A stretch of DNA of 6,529 nt. It comes from a bacterium. Lineage in GTDB: Bacteria > Bdellovibrionota > Bdellovibrionia > Bdellovibrionales > UBA1609. The stretch covers positions 1 through 6,529 of the forward strand of contig JAJYHS010000216.1 in assembly GCA_021784635.1 (NCBI GenBank), written 5' to 3'. Both the position numbers and the translations under genes were made by a program. Under the pieces are notes generated by a model. It was not told the DNA's origin. It did not search any database and saw nothing but the letters and a program-made list of their open reading frames with translations. Positions 1-6,496 of this stretch are shown here, in pieces; the stretch's first letter is position 1; every line of letters begins with the position of its first letter.

Positions 1-1
1 C

Positions 2-1864
2 GGTTACCGACCCGTTCCGGTCTCACGGCCGGAAGAAGCGGCGAGTGTTGTAAAAATTAAGCCGATACACGCGCTAATTGTTGACGTCATGTTGCCGGGC
101 AAAAACGGCGTCGATCTCGTCCTGGGCCTTAAAGAAAATTTACTCGACGGGGCCGCAATTTACTTCACCTCGGGCGTTTATCGCGATCGCGGTTTTATTG
201 CAGATGCGGTTAAAAACTCCGGGGCGATAGAATATTTCATAAAGCCATTTGATATCGAAAAATTGCTGACGTCGCTTGAAAAGCAATTAGCCGCTTATGT
301 GGATGTTCCAAAGATCGATCTCTATAATTTGCTCGCGACGCCATTTGCATCCGAGCGCGAACGCCGCCGAGCGCTAGATCATGTTGAATCCATCACGGGT
401 TACGATTTGCCGTTTGTATTTTGTATTTTAGCGGATTCAAAAAGTAGCGGTCACCTGAACATCGTCGATGAAAAGCAAAACATTTCGGGAATCACTTTTT
501 GCCAGGGTAAAATCGTAAAAGTCGATAGCGAAAATACGATTTTGCAAACCAAGAAACTTCTTATTCAACATGGTTTTATTACGGAGCGTGAACTGATCGA
601 ATTTAAAGGCCAAGGTAGCGGCCACGATCTTGTTAAGTCGCTCATCAATGAGGGACTAATGAGCCCCCATGTTCCATCTATTATACAAACCGAAACCATA
701 GTCGCTGAAATTGCCAAGCTTATTATCCCGGAACGAATCAACATTAACTTTGTTCCAGACCGAAAAATTGAGCCTAGCTCCGATCATCTCGACATGTCGT
801 TTCTTATCCATCAGCTAAATGATTTCATACAAACGATTATACCTGCGGATTGGCTTAAGAGTTTCTATAAACCATGGTCAGGATTTCCGGTTCAACAAGG
901 GCCGGGATTTAAAGACCTAGCGCAATTTGCCAATCTGTCAACTTTGCAGGCGGCAAAACATTTGATTCCCGCCATTAAGGATGACATTACAATTGATGAA
1001 CTCATTTCAAGCAATATTGCCAATGAAGAAATCGTTTTGAAGGCGCTCCATCTTCTGATGTTGCGACGGGTGTTCGTGTTTAAAGAAACGCGCAAGGCGG
1101 TCAGTTTCGATGAACACGTCGGGCGGATTCGCTCCATGTACGAGGCGCTTCACGATAAAAATCCATTTGAAATATTTAAATACTTTGGTCTTGGCGAAAA
1201 GCCGAAGCCGGCTGACGTGGCGCGAGTTTACAAAGAATTCGCCAAGGCAAACCATCCCGATATATTGCCGGCAAAGATCGATCCAGAAATTAAAAAACTC
1301 AACGATGACTTGTTTTCTAAGGTAACGGCGGCGTACGAAATTTTAAGCAATGAAGAAAAGCGCCAAGCATTCATGAATTCGCTCAAACAAGCGGAAGCTG
1401 AAATGCAGATTAAAAGCGATGAGCTTGTGACGACAGCTGCAGCTGCCTTGAACAAGGGGCGATACAGCGAGGGGTTACAAGCGCTTTTGAAAGCGGAGAA
1501 GCTTTATTCTTCCGAGCGGAGCCGTTTGCATCTTCTATGGGCGAAACTAAAACTCGACGGACAAATGCCAGCGGAGCAGCTGCCCGAAGCCGAAGATGAG
1601 TTACGTAAAATGTCGGCCGGCACGCGCAATACGGGGCTTTGGCACTATGTATTTGGTTTATGTAAGGTGCAACAAGGTGATATCAAGGTCGCGCAAGATT
1701 ATGTGCGAAAAGCGCTTCAAGAAGACGCCAATTTAATGGATGCGCGACGCGAACTCGTGGCGCTCAAAGCAAAAGTGCCGAAGAAATTGTCAACCGAAGA
1801 CATTTTAACTGGTGATATCTCACAAGTAATTAAAGGATTTTTCGGTGGTAAAAAAGGCGCGTAA
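2..1864 (+). CDS. Response regulator fused to DUF4388/PATAN-like, DnaJ and TPR-like regions (5' partial)
   Basis: The frame is open to the window edge, so the true start lies outside. The first ATG (position 89) is internal, because the receiver phosphoacceptor motif LIVDVMLPG straddles it and its Asp codon is at 83-85. Numbering from that Met, the receiver continues to about residue 68, with the Thr/Ser switch in YFTSG (27-28) and the conserved Lys in YFIKPF (Lys52). Residues about 100-335 contain a DUF4388/PATAN-like block (SGHLNIVDE, then GITFCQGKIV) followed by mostly helical sequence. A J domain spans about 358-432 with the HPD signature at 389-391, so it could stimulate an Hsp70 ATPase. 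Residues 441-565 are helical, alanine-rich and TPR-like. There is no DNA-binding output domain, so the output is probably protein-protein contact, perhaps recruitment of DnaK. It is a soluble, cytoplasmic-looking protein with no signal peptide or membrane segment in the visible part. The partner kinase is not in the window. The domain calls are solid for the receiver and J domain and softer for DUF4388 and TPR. Confidence 0.9.
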   Translation, partial: GYRPVPVSRPEEAASVVKIKPIHALIVDVMLPGKNGVDLVLGLKENLLDGAAIYFTSGVYRDRGFIADAVKNSGAIEYFIKPFDIEKLLTSLEKQLAAYVDVPKIDLYNLLATPFASERERRRALDHVESITGYDLPFVFCILADSKSSGHLNIVDEKQNISGITFCQGKIVKVDSENTILQTKKLLIQHGFITERELIEFKGQGSGHDLVKSLINEGLMSPHVPSIIQTETIVAEIAKLIIPERININFVPDRKIEPSSDHLDMSFLIHQLNDFIQTIIPADWLKSFYKPWSGFPVQQGPGFKDLAQFANLSTLQAAKHLIPAIKDDITIDELISSNIANEEIVLKALHLLMLRRVFVFKETRKAVSFDEHVGRIRSMYEALHDKNPFEIFKYFGLGEKPKPADVARVYKEFAKANHPDILPAKIDPEIKKLNDDLFSKVTAAYEILSNEEKRQAFMNSLKQAEAEMQIKSDELVTTAAAALNKGRYSEGLQALLKAEKLYSSERSRLHLLWAKLKLDGQMPAEQLPEAEDELRKMSAGTRNTGLWHYVFGLCKVQQGDIKVAQDYVRKALQEDANLMDARRELVALKAKVPKKLSTEDILTGDISQVIKGFFGGKKGA

Positions 1865-1892
1865 AAGATCCGTCTACAAATAAGGATCGTTT
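1863..1892. terminator. Possible two-way terminator between convergent genes
   Basis: GATCC at 1867-1871 pairs with GGATC at 1884-1888 across a 12-base loop. One mismatch further out, AAA (1863-1865) can pair with TTT (1890-1892). The hairpin sits exactly where the left regulator gene and hldD converge, and it overlaps the last codons of hldD. The stem is short and the T-runs are brief, so intrinsic termination would be weak. The placement is the main argument. Confidence 0.3.
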
Positions 1893-2848
1893 GCCAGCAA
1901 ATAATTTTTAACGTAATCGGTGACGCCCGCCTCTAAATCGTATTGTGGCGCCGAAAGTTTTTGGGCCATAGCCCTTTCCATAACGGCTTCGGTAAAATAT
2001 TGGTATTGATTGCGGATGTGGCTCGGCATTTCAATCCAGTCGATATTGAGTGGCTGGTTCATTTGGCGGAATACAGCCGCGGCTAGGCTCAGCCAAGTTC
2101 GTGCTTTGCCGTAACCCAAATTGTAGATACCCGAAACAAATTGCGACATGTCGGCAATTTCAAGCATCCATCGCGTAATGTCTTTGACGTATACAAAATC
2201 GCGCAGTTGCTCACCGTCTTTATACTTTGGATTATGCGAGCGAAAAAGTCGCAACTTCCCGGAGGCTTTGATTTGCAAAAATGCTTTATAAACCACGCTG
2301 GCCATGTCGCCCTTATGGTATTCATTCGGGCCATAAACGTTGAAAAACCTTAGCCCAGCCCATCTCGGCGGCACATTTTTTTGCGCCAGCGCCCAGACGT
2401 CAAAATCACGCTTTGAGCGACCGTATAGATTCAACGGCGAAAAAGTTTGTGTATTCGTCGCATCGTTAAACCCCGAAGTGCCATCGCCATAAACCGCGCC
2501 GCTACTCGCGTAGATAAAAGGAATCGAATTTTCGTGGCAGTAAATAAAAAGTGTTTTTGGCATTTCAATGTTGTTTTCGACAAGTTTTTCCCAATCGGTT
2601 TCGGTTGTCGACGAAATCGCGCCCAAGTGAAAAATGATTTCCGGCCTTTGATTTTTCGGCAGAGAAAGTAGCCAATCTAAAAAGGACTTCGGATCAAAAA
2701 AATTTTGATACTGAGCTTTACGAAGCGGCTCCGGTCTTTCTTTTAGATCGACCGGATCGACACAAACGATATCATTTCGTCCTTTTTCGTTAAGCAGACG
2801 AACTAAAGCCGAACCGATAAAACCGTTTGCTCCTGTGACTACAACCAT
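1874..2848 (-). CDS. hldD: ADP-L-glycero-D-manno-heptose 6-epimerase
   Basis: HldD is an NAD(P)-dependent short-chain dehydrogenase/reductase-type epimerase. It converts ADP-D-glycero-manno-heptose to the L-glycero form, the last step in making the activated heptose for LPS inner core, in the cytoplasm. The 324-residue product has the N-terminal Rossmann motif VTGANGFIG (Gly6, Gly9, Gly12), the HLGAISSTTETD block (74-85), YASSGAVYG with Ser115/Ser116, the catalytic YGRSK pair (Tyr142, Lys146), and FFNVYGPNEYHKGDMAS containing the family lysine Lys179. The length is close to the usual 310 or so. I chose the ATG at 2848 over a TTG at 2884 because HldD proteins begin directly with the first beta strand (M-[IV]-[IV]-V-T-G); the 12 extra residues would overlap the upstream gene. 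No clear Shine-Dalgarno precedes it. The upstream stop is 10 bases away, so translational coupling is likely. It is the last gene of the minus-strand cluster. Confidence 0.95.
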   Translation of the reverse strand: MVVVTGANGFIGSALVRLLNEKGRNDIVCVDPVDLKERPEPLRKAQYQNFFDPKSFLDWLLSLPKNQRPEIIFHLGAISSTTETDWEKLVENNIEMPKTLFIYCHENSIPFIYASSGAVYGDGTSGFNDATNTQTFSPLNLYGRSKRDFDVWALAQKNVPPRWAGLRFFNVYGPNEYHKGDMASVVYKAFLQIKASGKLRLFRSHNPKYKDGEQLRDFVYVKDITRWMLEIADMSQFVSGIYNLGYGKARTWLSLAAAVFRQMNQPLNIDWIEMPSHIRNQYQYFTEAVMERAMAQKLSAPQYDLEAGVTDYVKNYLLANDPYL

Positions 2849-2858
2849 AAAGACATTT

Positions 2859-4709
2859 TTAGATGCATTCTTTGTGACCGTCAATGATACGCAATATCAC
2901 TTCCTGAAGCGCATCTTCGCCGAGGGGGTTTTCTCTAGCGGATTGTTTGGGGCCCTGGCGTTTTATGAGTGAGTCAATCGTGCGTTGCATGTCGGCCACT
3001 TTGATCTTATGGCGGCGAAACTTACTGAGGATTTCATCCACAATATAAAGTAATGCATCTCCGGTCATTCGGTCTTGCCGGTTCGATTGTTCGGCGTTCT
3101 CGCGAAATGACTGGCCGAATTTCTTCAGGTCTCGTGGGTTTAAGGTCGCTGTGATTTTTCGCACAGTCTGAACGTACAGCGATTCGAAGTCCCGTATTTG
3201 TTTAAGTAGAGTTTTGGTTGGGCGTTTGTCTTTGCCTCTGGCAGATTTTGCCAACGTCATCACAAACAATTGTTCGGGAGCAATGTGTGACCATCGCGTA
3301 TTTCTTTGAATCGTGTCGTCGACAATTTTAGATAAATCGATAAGAGCCCGGCGCATGTTAAGAATGGCAGGGCGATTTACGCCGTCGGGTACTTTTTTTA
3401 ATTTGTAACGTGTTTTAGCGGACTCCAAGGTTCGAAAAGATGCATAAAGTTGGTGAGTCAGGACGGGATGGCGTGTTTGTAAGAATGTCGCGGCGGCGTC
3501 ACTAAAGCCGACTTGTTTTAAAAAAATCTTGGTTACAGAGATGTCAAATTCACGGTCAAAAATTCGCGTCGACCAGTGACTTCTAAACTGTTCAAGCGGT
3601 CGTTTTTTTCCATACCTTAAAAAGTCGAAGGCTTGGGCGAAGGTTTGAATAATAGCCCTGGCTTTTAATCGCTGTTCGTTCAGCGTTGTGGAGAATCTTT
3701 CTACATCGTCATAGCGGTATTGGTCGTGTCTTAGCCCGAACTGTCGGATACTCCCGTAATCGATAATGCCGCCGTTGGCGAGCACGTTGTCGCCGTCCCA
3801 ATCAAGCCATGCAAAGATGTATTCGCGATCAAGCTTCGCCGCAAATTGAGCAAAAGTCTGAGCCAAAGTTTTAAGTGTAAGTCGGTCGCGATCTTCATGT
3901 TTGGTATCAAAAGGCAAACGGCGATTGGCATGCTCGCGCGAAATAAAGTAGTCCACGGATTTTCGTAGCGACTCGTATTGATTTTGTTTCAAATGCATAA
4001 ATATGTGGGCCGGCCGCATGAGATTCGGAGCCGCGCGCACGCCGATACTGTTGCCGCCGCCAATATCTATGACCGCCAAAACACGTTCGGTATCAACCCC
4101 GTTTTGGTAAAAGATTTCTGATAAAATTGCCGCGCCCAAAAGCTCGTCAATGTCGGCAAGGCCACAACCGTAACCATATTGAGTAGACCCGGAGCGAATT
4201 GGCTTTTGTGCTTCGACAAAGCCTGGCGAAAGGCAAGTGACGCCCGTGCCTCGGCTACTGATGTCCCACGTTATGCCATTATGCCGGATTTGGCCGTTCC
4301 AAATTGAGCGCCCGTCACCTGATGTTGTTCCGCGTTTGTCCGGATGTTGTAACTGCAGATATCGCGTTGCCATGTAAGGGTGGGGTTTTAATATGCTAGG
4401 TAAATAGCGAACATTTTGTTTTTGGTCGTATTCATTAATAATTCGTAGACAAAATGTGTCTAATATAGTGCGCTCAAGCTTCTTATTTAATACGCGAGCA
4501 TGCGTTGCAGTGATAAGGCCCATTTCTTTTGCAAGATCAAAATTAAAATAGACGACCCGCCCGGCAACAATCTTGCGGACAGGATAAAGCACGTAGGAGT
4601 TTGGCATTGCGCTTTGCCATTCGTGCTGACCATTAAGTTCGGCAAATCGCGAATAAGGTTCGGTCGAAAATTCGCGACTGTGCCATTTTTGTTTAGAGAT
4701 GCGGCCCAT
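2859..4709 (-). CDS. Divergent SelO/YdiU-like protein (pseudokinase fold, putative nucleotidyltransferase)
   Basis: The product has 616 residues. The N-terminal 320 or so carry SelO (UPF0061) landmarks in order: VYFNFDLAKEMGL (53-65), which corresponds to the 'N..LA..LGL' segment; GDGRSIWNGQ (131-140); WDISSRGTG (148-156) in place of the nucleotide-binding 'L-K-G-[AS]-G'; a helix with Glu189 and Glu198; GVRAAPNLMRPAH (223-235) with Arg225 and Arg232 seven apart; and DGDNVL followed by IIDYG. Asn308 and Asp317 are nine apart, matching the SelO metal-binding Asn and Asp. SelO proteins transfer AMP from ATP to protein hydroxyls. Here the key Lys is Arg153 (codon CGA), the second GDGR is absent, and residues about 370-616 are charged, helical and without the family's C-terminal features. 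Activity is therefore uncertain. The start at ATG 4709 has no strong ribosome site, but the frame is closed by TAG just upstream and the N-terminus aligns with SelO. It lies 26 bases after the ATP-grasp gene. SelO-superfamily assignment is by eye; a distant kinase-like relative is the alternative. Confidence 0.8.
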   Translation of the reverse strand: MGRISKQKWHSREFSTEPYSRFAELNGQHEWQSAMPNSYVLYPVRKIVAGRVVYFNFDLAKEMGLITATHARVLNKKLERTILDTFCLRIINEYDQKQNVRYLPSILKPHPYMATRYLQLQHPDKRGTTSGDGRSIWNGQIRHNGITWDISSRGTGVTCLSPGFVEAQKPIRSGSTQYGYGCGLADIDELLGAAILSEIFYQNGVDTERVLAVIDIGGGNSIGVRAAPNLMRPAHIFMHLKQNQYESLRKSVDYFISREHANRRLPFDTKHEDRDRLTLKTLAQTFAQFAAKLDREYIFAWLDWDGDNVLANGGIIDYGSIRQFGLRHDQYRYDDVERFSTTLNEQRLKARAIIQTFAQAFDFLRYGKKRPLEQFRSHWSTRIFDREFDISVTKIFLKQVGFSDAAATFLQTRHPVLTHQLYASFRTLESAKTRYKLKKVPDGVNRPAILNMRRALIDLSKIVDDTIQRNTRWSHIAPEQLFVMTLAKSARGKDKRPTKTLLKQIRDFESLYVQTVRKITATLNPRDLKKFGQSFRENAEQSNRQDRMTGDALLYIVDEILSKFRRHKIKVADMQRTIDSLIKRQGPKQSARENPLGEDALQEVILRIIDGHKECI

Positions 4710-4735
4710 TACAACAGCCAGATCGGCATTTTGGC

Positions 4736-5851
4736 TTATGAGCTAAACTCAATCAGCGCAATACCACCACCTGGGTTCGAAAAATTTGTAACCTGACCGG
4801 AATAAAGTCGAGCGCAAACAAGCTGGATGTCGGATTTATAGACAAAAAACCGCAAATCAAATTTCTTGCCCATCCACTCGCCGGGCGGCCGGTATTCTTG
4901 AACAATGTAATCTTTGGTCAGAATTTCTTGAAACATTTTTTGACTTATCGAAGACCCGCGATAAACGGCCTTGGCACCAAACGAAGAGCGTGGCTTAAAA
5001 AATAGTTTTTTTCTTTCGGCCCATATTTCATCAGCCGTCTTAAACGAGCCAATGTGTCGGCAGGGAATTAAAACATTCGAAACGCTTTTTAATGAAAAAT
5101 CAACAAGCCGCGCTTTATCCGCAAGAAGCAAATACTCGCGAGGATGTGGCGATAGCGCGATTTGATTTTGACTCCAAGTGGCCCACAATTTAGCTGACGA
5201 CGGCGACTCCAAATAAAAGTCCGTGAGCCGATTATAAATAAAACCGTTTTTTATTAGAAGTTCCGGAACAGGCAAGTCGTTTATATCGTAAATGGAACAA
5301 TCGCGAACCCCCCACGAACGAAACAAATCTTTGTACATTAGAAATTCAAAATACGTCTTTTGCGCGGTCGGGTTTTCGTCAACGATGGCGATCCATTCAG
5401 GTGGAATTATCGTTTTATTGATTTTAGACCACTCGTCAAAGAATGACTTGCGGAGTGTTTCAAGCGCACGCTTTGCTGCGCGTTCGTCAAGCTCGGCAGT
5501 TAAAAGATATTGCGAAGCGTTCGTATTGATTTCAATAAGTGATAACTGTTCAGTCGAAAAATCGTAGTGAAAATCATAGGACATCAATACCGACGAATCG
5601 GTTGCTGGCATATCAAAAACGGCGATGAGACGTGGATCAGTCAATTTTTGGCGGAGCTCGCGTAGCCAGTCGGGTGAGTGTGCATATTCAAATATTTCTT
5701 TAACCGCGACCTGTGCCCGTTCAAAAACAAAACGCGGCAGGCGCACAATGGTTTGCGCCACCACGTTTTTTAAATGATTTTGAAGATCGTCGACGGCGGT
5801 GAGAGATGGATACTTTTGAACAAGGCCGTCAACGAATTTTGTATAGTTCAG
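4736..5851 (-). CDS. ATP-grasp domain protein of unknown substrate (probable CTG start)
   Basis: ATP-grasp enzymes typically join a carboxylate to an amine or thiol through an acylphosphate. From the CTG the product is 371 residues. Numbered from the in-frame GTG at 5764 (add 29 for the CTG start), the landmarks are LIEINTNASQ (76-85) in an N-terminal pre-grasp region, DKARL (216-220), FFKPRSSFGAKAV (255-267) with the probable ATP-binding Lys257 and a glycine-containing loop, IVQEYRPPGE (287-296), and the metal-site block DLRFFVY (303-309), Arg319 and TNFSNPGGG (326-334). The substrate is not evident from sequence. The frame is open back to the peroxiredoxin stop with no ATG, GTG or TTG before 5764. 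The 29 extra residues read as normal helical protein, and AGGTGA lies 5 bases before the CTG, whereas GTG 5764 has no ribosome site. The start therefore remains a judgement: GTG 5764 (342 residues) is the conservative alternative. It sits between peroxiredoxin and the SelO-like gene, so a joint role with the latter is inferred from position only. Confidence 0.85.
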   Translation of the reverse strand: MNYTKFVDGLVQKYPSLTAVDDLQNHLKNVVAQTIVRLPRFVFERAQVAVKEIFEYAHSPDWLRELRQKLTDPRLIAVFDMPATDSSVLMSYDFHYDFSTEQLSLIEINTNASQYLLTAELDERAAKRALETLRKSFFDEWSKINKTIIPPEWIAIVDENPTAQKTYFEFLMYKDLFRSWGVRDCSIYDINDLPVPELLIKNGFIYNRLTDFYLESPSSAKLWATWSQNQIALSPHPREYLLLADKARLVDFSLKSVSNVLIPCRHIGSFKTADEIWAERKKLFFKPRSSFGAKAVYRGSSISQKMFQEILTKDYIVQEYRPPGEWMGKKFDLRFFVYKSDIQLVCARLYSGQVTNFSNPGGGIALIEFSS

Positions 5852-6376
5852 TTACTTCACCTGAACGTGTTTTTGCCCTGGTTTCCAGCCTGCGCCGCAG
5901 AGTTCGCCGGATTTCAGGCCCTGCAAAACACGCAAAATTTCATTGGCGTCACGGCCGACGTCAAGGTTGTGAATTCCCATGTACTGAATGACACCTTCAG
6001 GATCAATAATGAACGTTCCGCGAGTTGCTACGCCTTTGTCTTGAAGCAACACGCCGTAATCGCGCGCCAGTTGTTTTGTTACGTCGCCAATCAATGGATA
6101 GCCGAGGTTACCAAGATCGTCTTTTAGCCAACGTTTGTGTGAGTGTACGGAATCGATACTGCAGCCTAGAACTTCTGCGCCCGCTTCTTTAAATGACTTG
6201 AGGTGGTCGCGAAATTGCGTGATTTCAGTTGGGCAGACAAAGGTAAAATCAAGCGGATAGAAAAATAACACCACATACTTGCCTCGATAACTCGACAGGC
6301 TGACGTCTTTAAAATCTCCGCCATCGACAACGGCTTGAGCAGTAAATTGCGGTGCGGGTTGACCAATCATTGGCAT
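5852..6376 (-). CDS. Typical 2-Cys peroxiredoxin (AhpC/Prx1 class)
   Basis: This is a thiol peroxidase that reduces hydrogen peroxide and organic peroxides in the cytoplasm. The 174-residue product has the active-site pattern PLDFTFVCPTE with Pro41, Thr45 and peroxidatic Cys48, the conserved Arg120 in ATRGTFIID, and a resolving Cys160 in GELCGAGWKPG, where family members usually have Pro after this Cys. A third cysteine, Cys72, lies in EVLGCSIDS. The protein ends soon after KPG and lacks a C-terminal YF tail, which suggests resistance to over-oxidation, as is usual for bacterial members. The start is the ATG at 6376, preceded by AAGGAG with a 5-base gap. A longer frame from 6430 would add 18 residues without family support and would span the ribosome site. 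The reducing partner (AhpF, thioredoxin or similar) is not in the window. It is the first gene of the minus-strand cluster and its stop abuts the next start. Confidence 0.96.
   Translation of the reverse strand: MPMIGQPAPQFTAQAVVDGGDFKDVSLSSYRGKYVVLFFYPLDFTFVCPTEITQFRDHLKSFKEAGAEVLGCSIDSVHSHKRWLKDDLGNLGYPLIGDVTKQLARDYGVLLQDKGVATRGTFIIDPEGVIQYMGIHNLDVGRDANEILRVLQGLKSGELCGAGWKPGQKHVQVK
5857..5862 (-). promoter_or_regulatory. Ribosome binding site for the ATP-grasp gene inside the peroxiredoxin 3' end
   Basis: AGGTGA on the minus strand is fully complementary to the UCACCU part of the usual 16S rRNA 3' tail. It is followed by AGTAA, which includes the peroxiredoxin stop, and then CTG. The register gives about 8 bases from the last G of AGG to the CTG, a normal spacing. 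It decides in favour of the 5851 start over GTG 5764. Confidence 0.5.
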
Positions 6377-6381
6377 ATTAT

Positions 6382-6387
6382 CTCCTT
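6382..6387 (-). promoter_or_regulatory. Ribosome binding site of the peroxiredoxin gene
   Basis: AAGGAG on the minus strand, then ATAAT, then ATG at 6376. It is a near-ideal site and fixes the peroxiredoxin start 18 codons inside the longest open frame. Confidence 0.85.
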
Positions 6388-6416
6388 TGTTAATCGGTGA
6401 TCTTGTCAGGTTTATC

Positions 6417-6444
6417 TTTATCTGCCACAAGTCTGTGTTGTCAG
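6417..6444 (-). promoter_or_regulatory. Candidate sigma-70-type promoter for the peroxiredoxin cluster
   Basis: On the minus strand, CTGACA (6444-6439; 5 of 6 to TTGACA) is followed by a 16-base spacer and GATAAA (6422-6417; 4 of 6 to TATAAT). Transcription would begin near 6410, leaving a leader of about 35 bases before ATG 6376. A second GATAAA copy (6416-6411) directly follows. No OxyR-type or PerR-type operator was recognised. The match is moderate and could be chance. Confidence 0.3.
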
Positions 6445-6487
6445 CAAGAAACGCAAACCTTTACCAAATTGAAACTGGGCTGATGAC

Positions 6488-6491
6488 GGAG
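6488..6491 (+). promoter_or_regulatory. Ribosome binding site of xthA
   Basis: GGAG followed by ATGAA and then ATG at 6497. The 5-base gap is ordinary and supports 6497 over the out-of-frame ATGs at 6483 and 6492, whose frame closes at TGA 6519-6521. Confidence 0.7.
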
Positions 6492-6496
6492 ATGAA

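Larger units (their letters stand above)
6377..6496. other. Divergent intergenic region between peroxiredoxin and xthA
   Basis: These 120 bases must hold control signals for both divergent genes. They contain the two ribosome sites, the candidate minus-strand promoter, and a tandem TTTATC repeat (6411-6422). That repeat is flanked by CTTGT at 6402-6406 and ACAAG at 6427-6431, a short inverted repeat that could be an operator or chance. No convincing plus-strand promoter for xthA was found, and no small gene is supported here. Confidence 0.5.

Noticed and set aside
89..1864. ATG at 89 as the start of the regulator gene
   Set aside because: It falls inside the receiver phosphorylation motif, and the frame is open to the window edge.
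1874..2884. TTG at 2884 as the hldD start
   Set aside because: It adds 12 residues before the first Rossmann strand, overlaps the upstream gene and has no ribosome site.
4709..4729. Six-codon minus-strand frame (MPIWLL) whose TAA overlaps the SelO-like ATG
   Set aside because: The TAATG overlap could allow re-initiation, but there is no ribosome site and the length is within chance.
4500..4796. Plus-strand open frame across the SelO-like/ATP-grasp junction
   Set aside because: It is a shadow of two minus-strand genes and has no recognisable protein.
5774..6127. Plus-strand open frame opposite peroxiredoxin
   Set aside because: It is antisense to a clearly conserved enzyme, with no family resemblance or ribosome site.
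5852..6430. Longer peroxiredoxin start at 6430
   Set aside because: A strong AAGGAG site sits inside that extension, just before ATG 6376, and the family N-terminus matches 6376.
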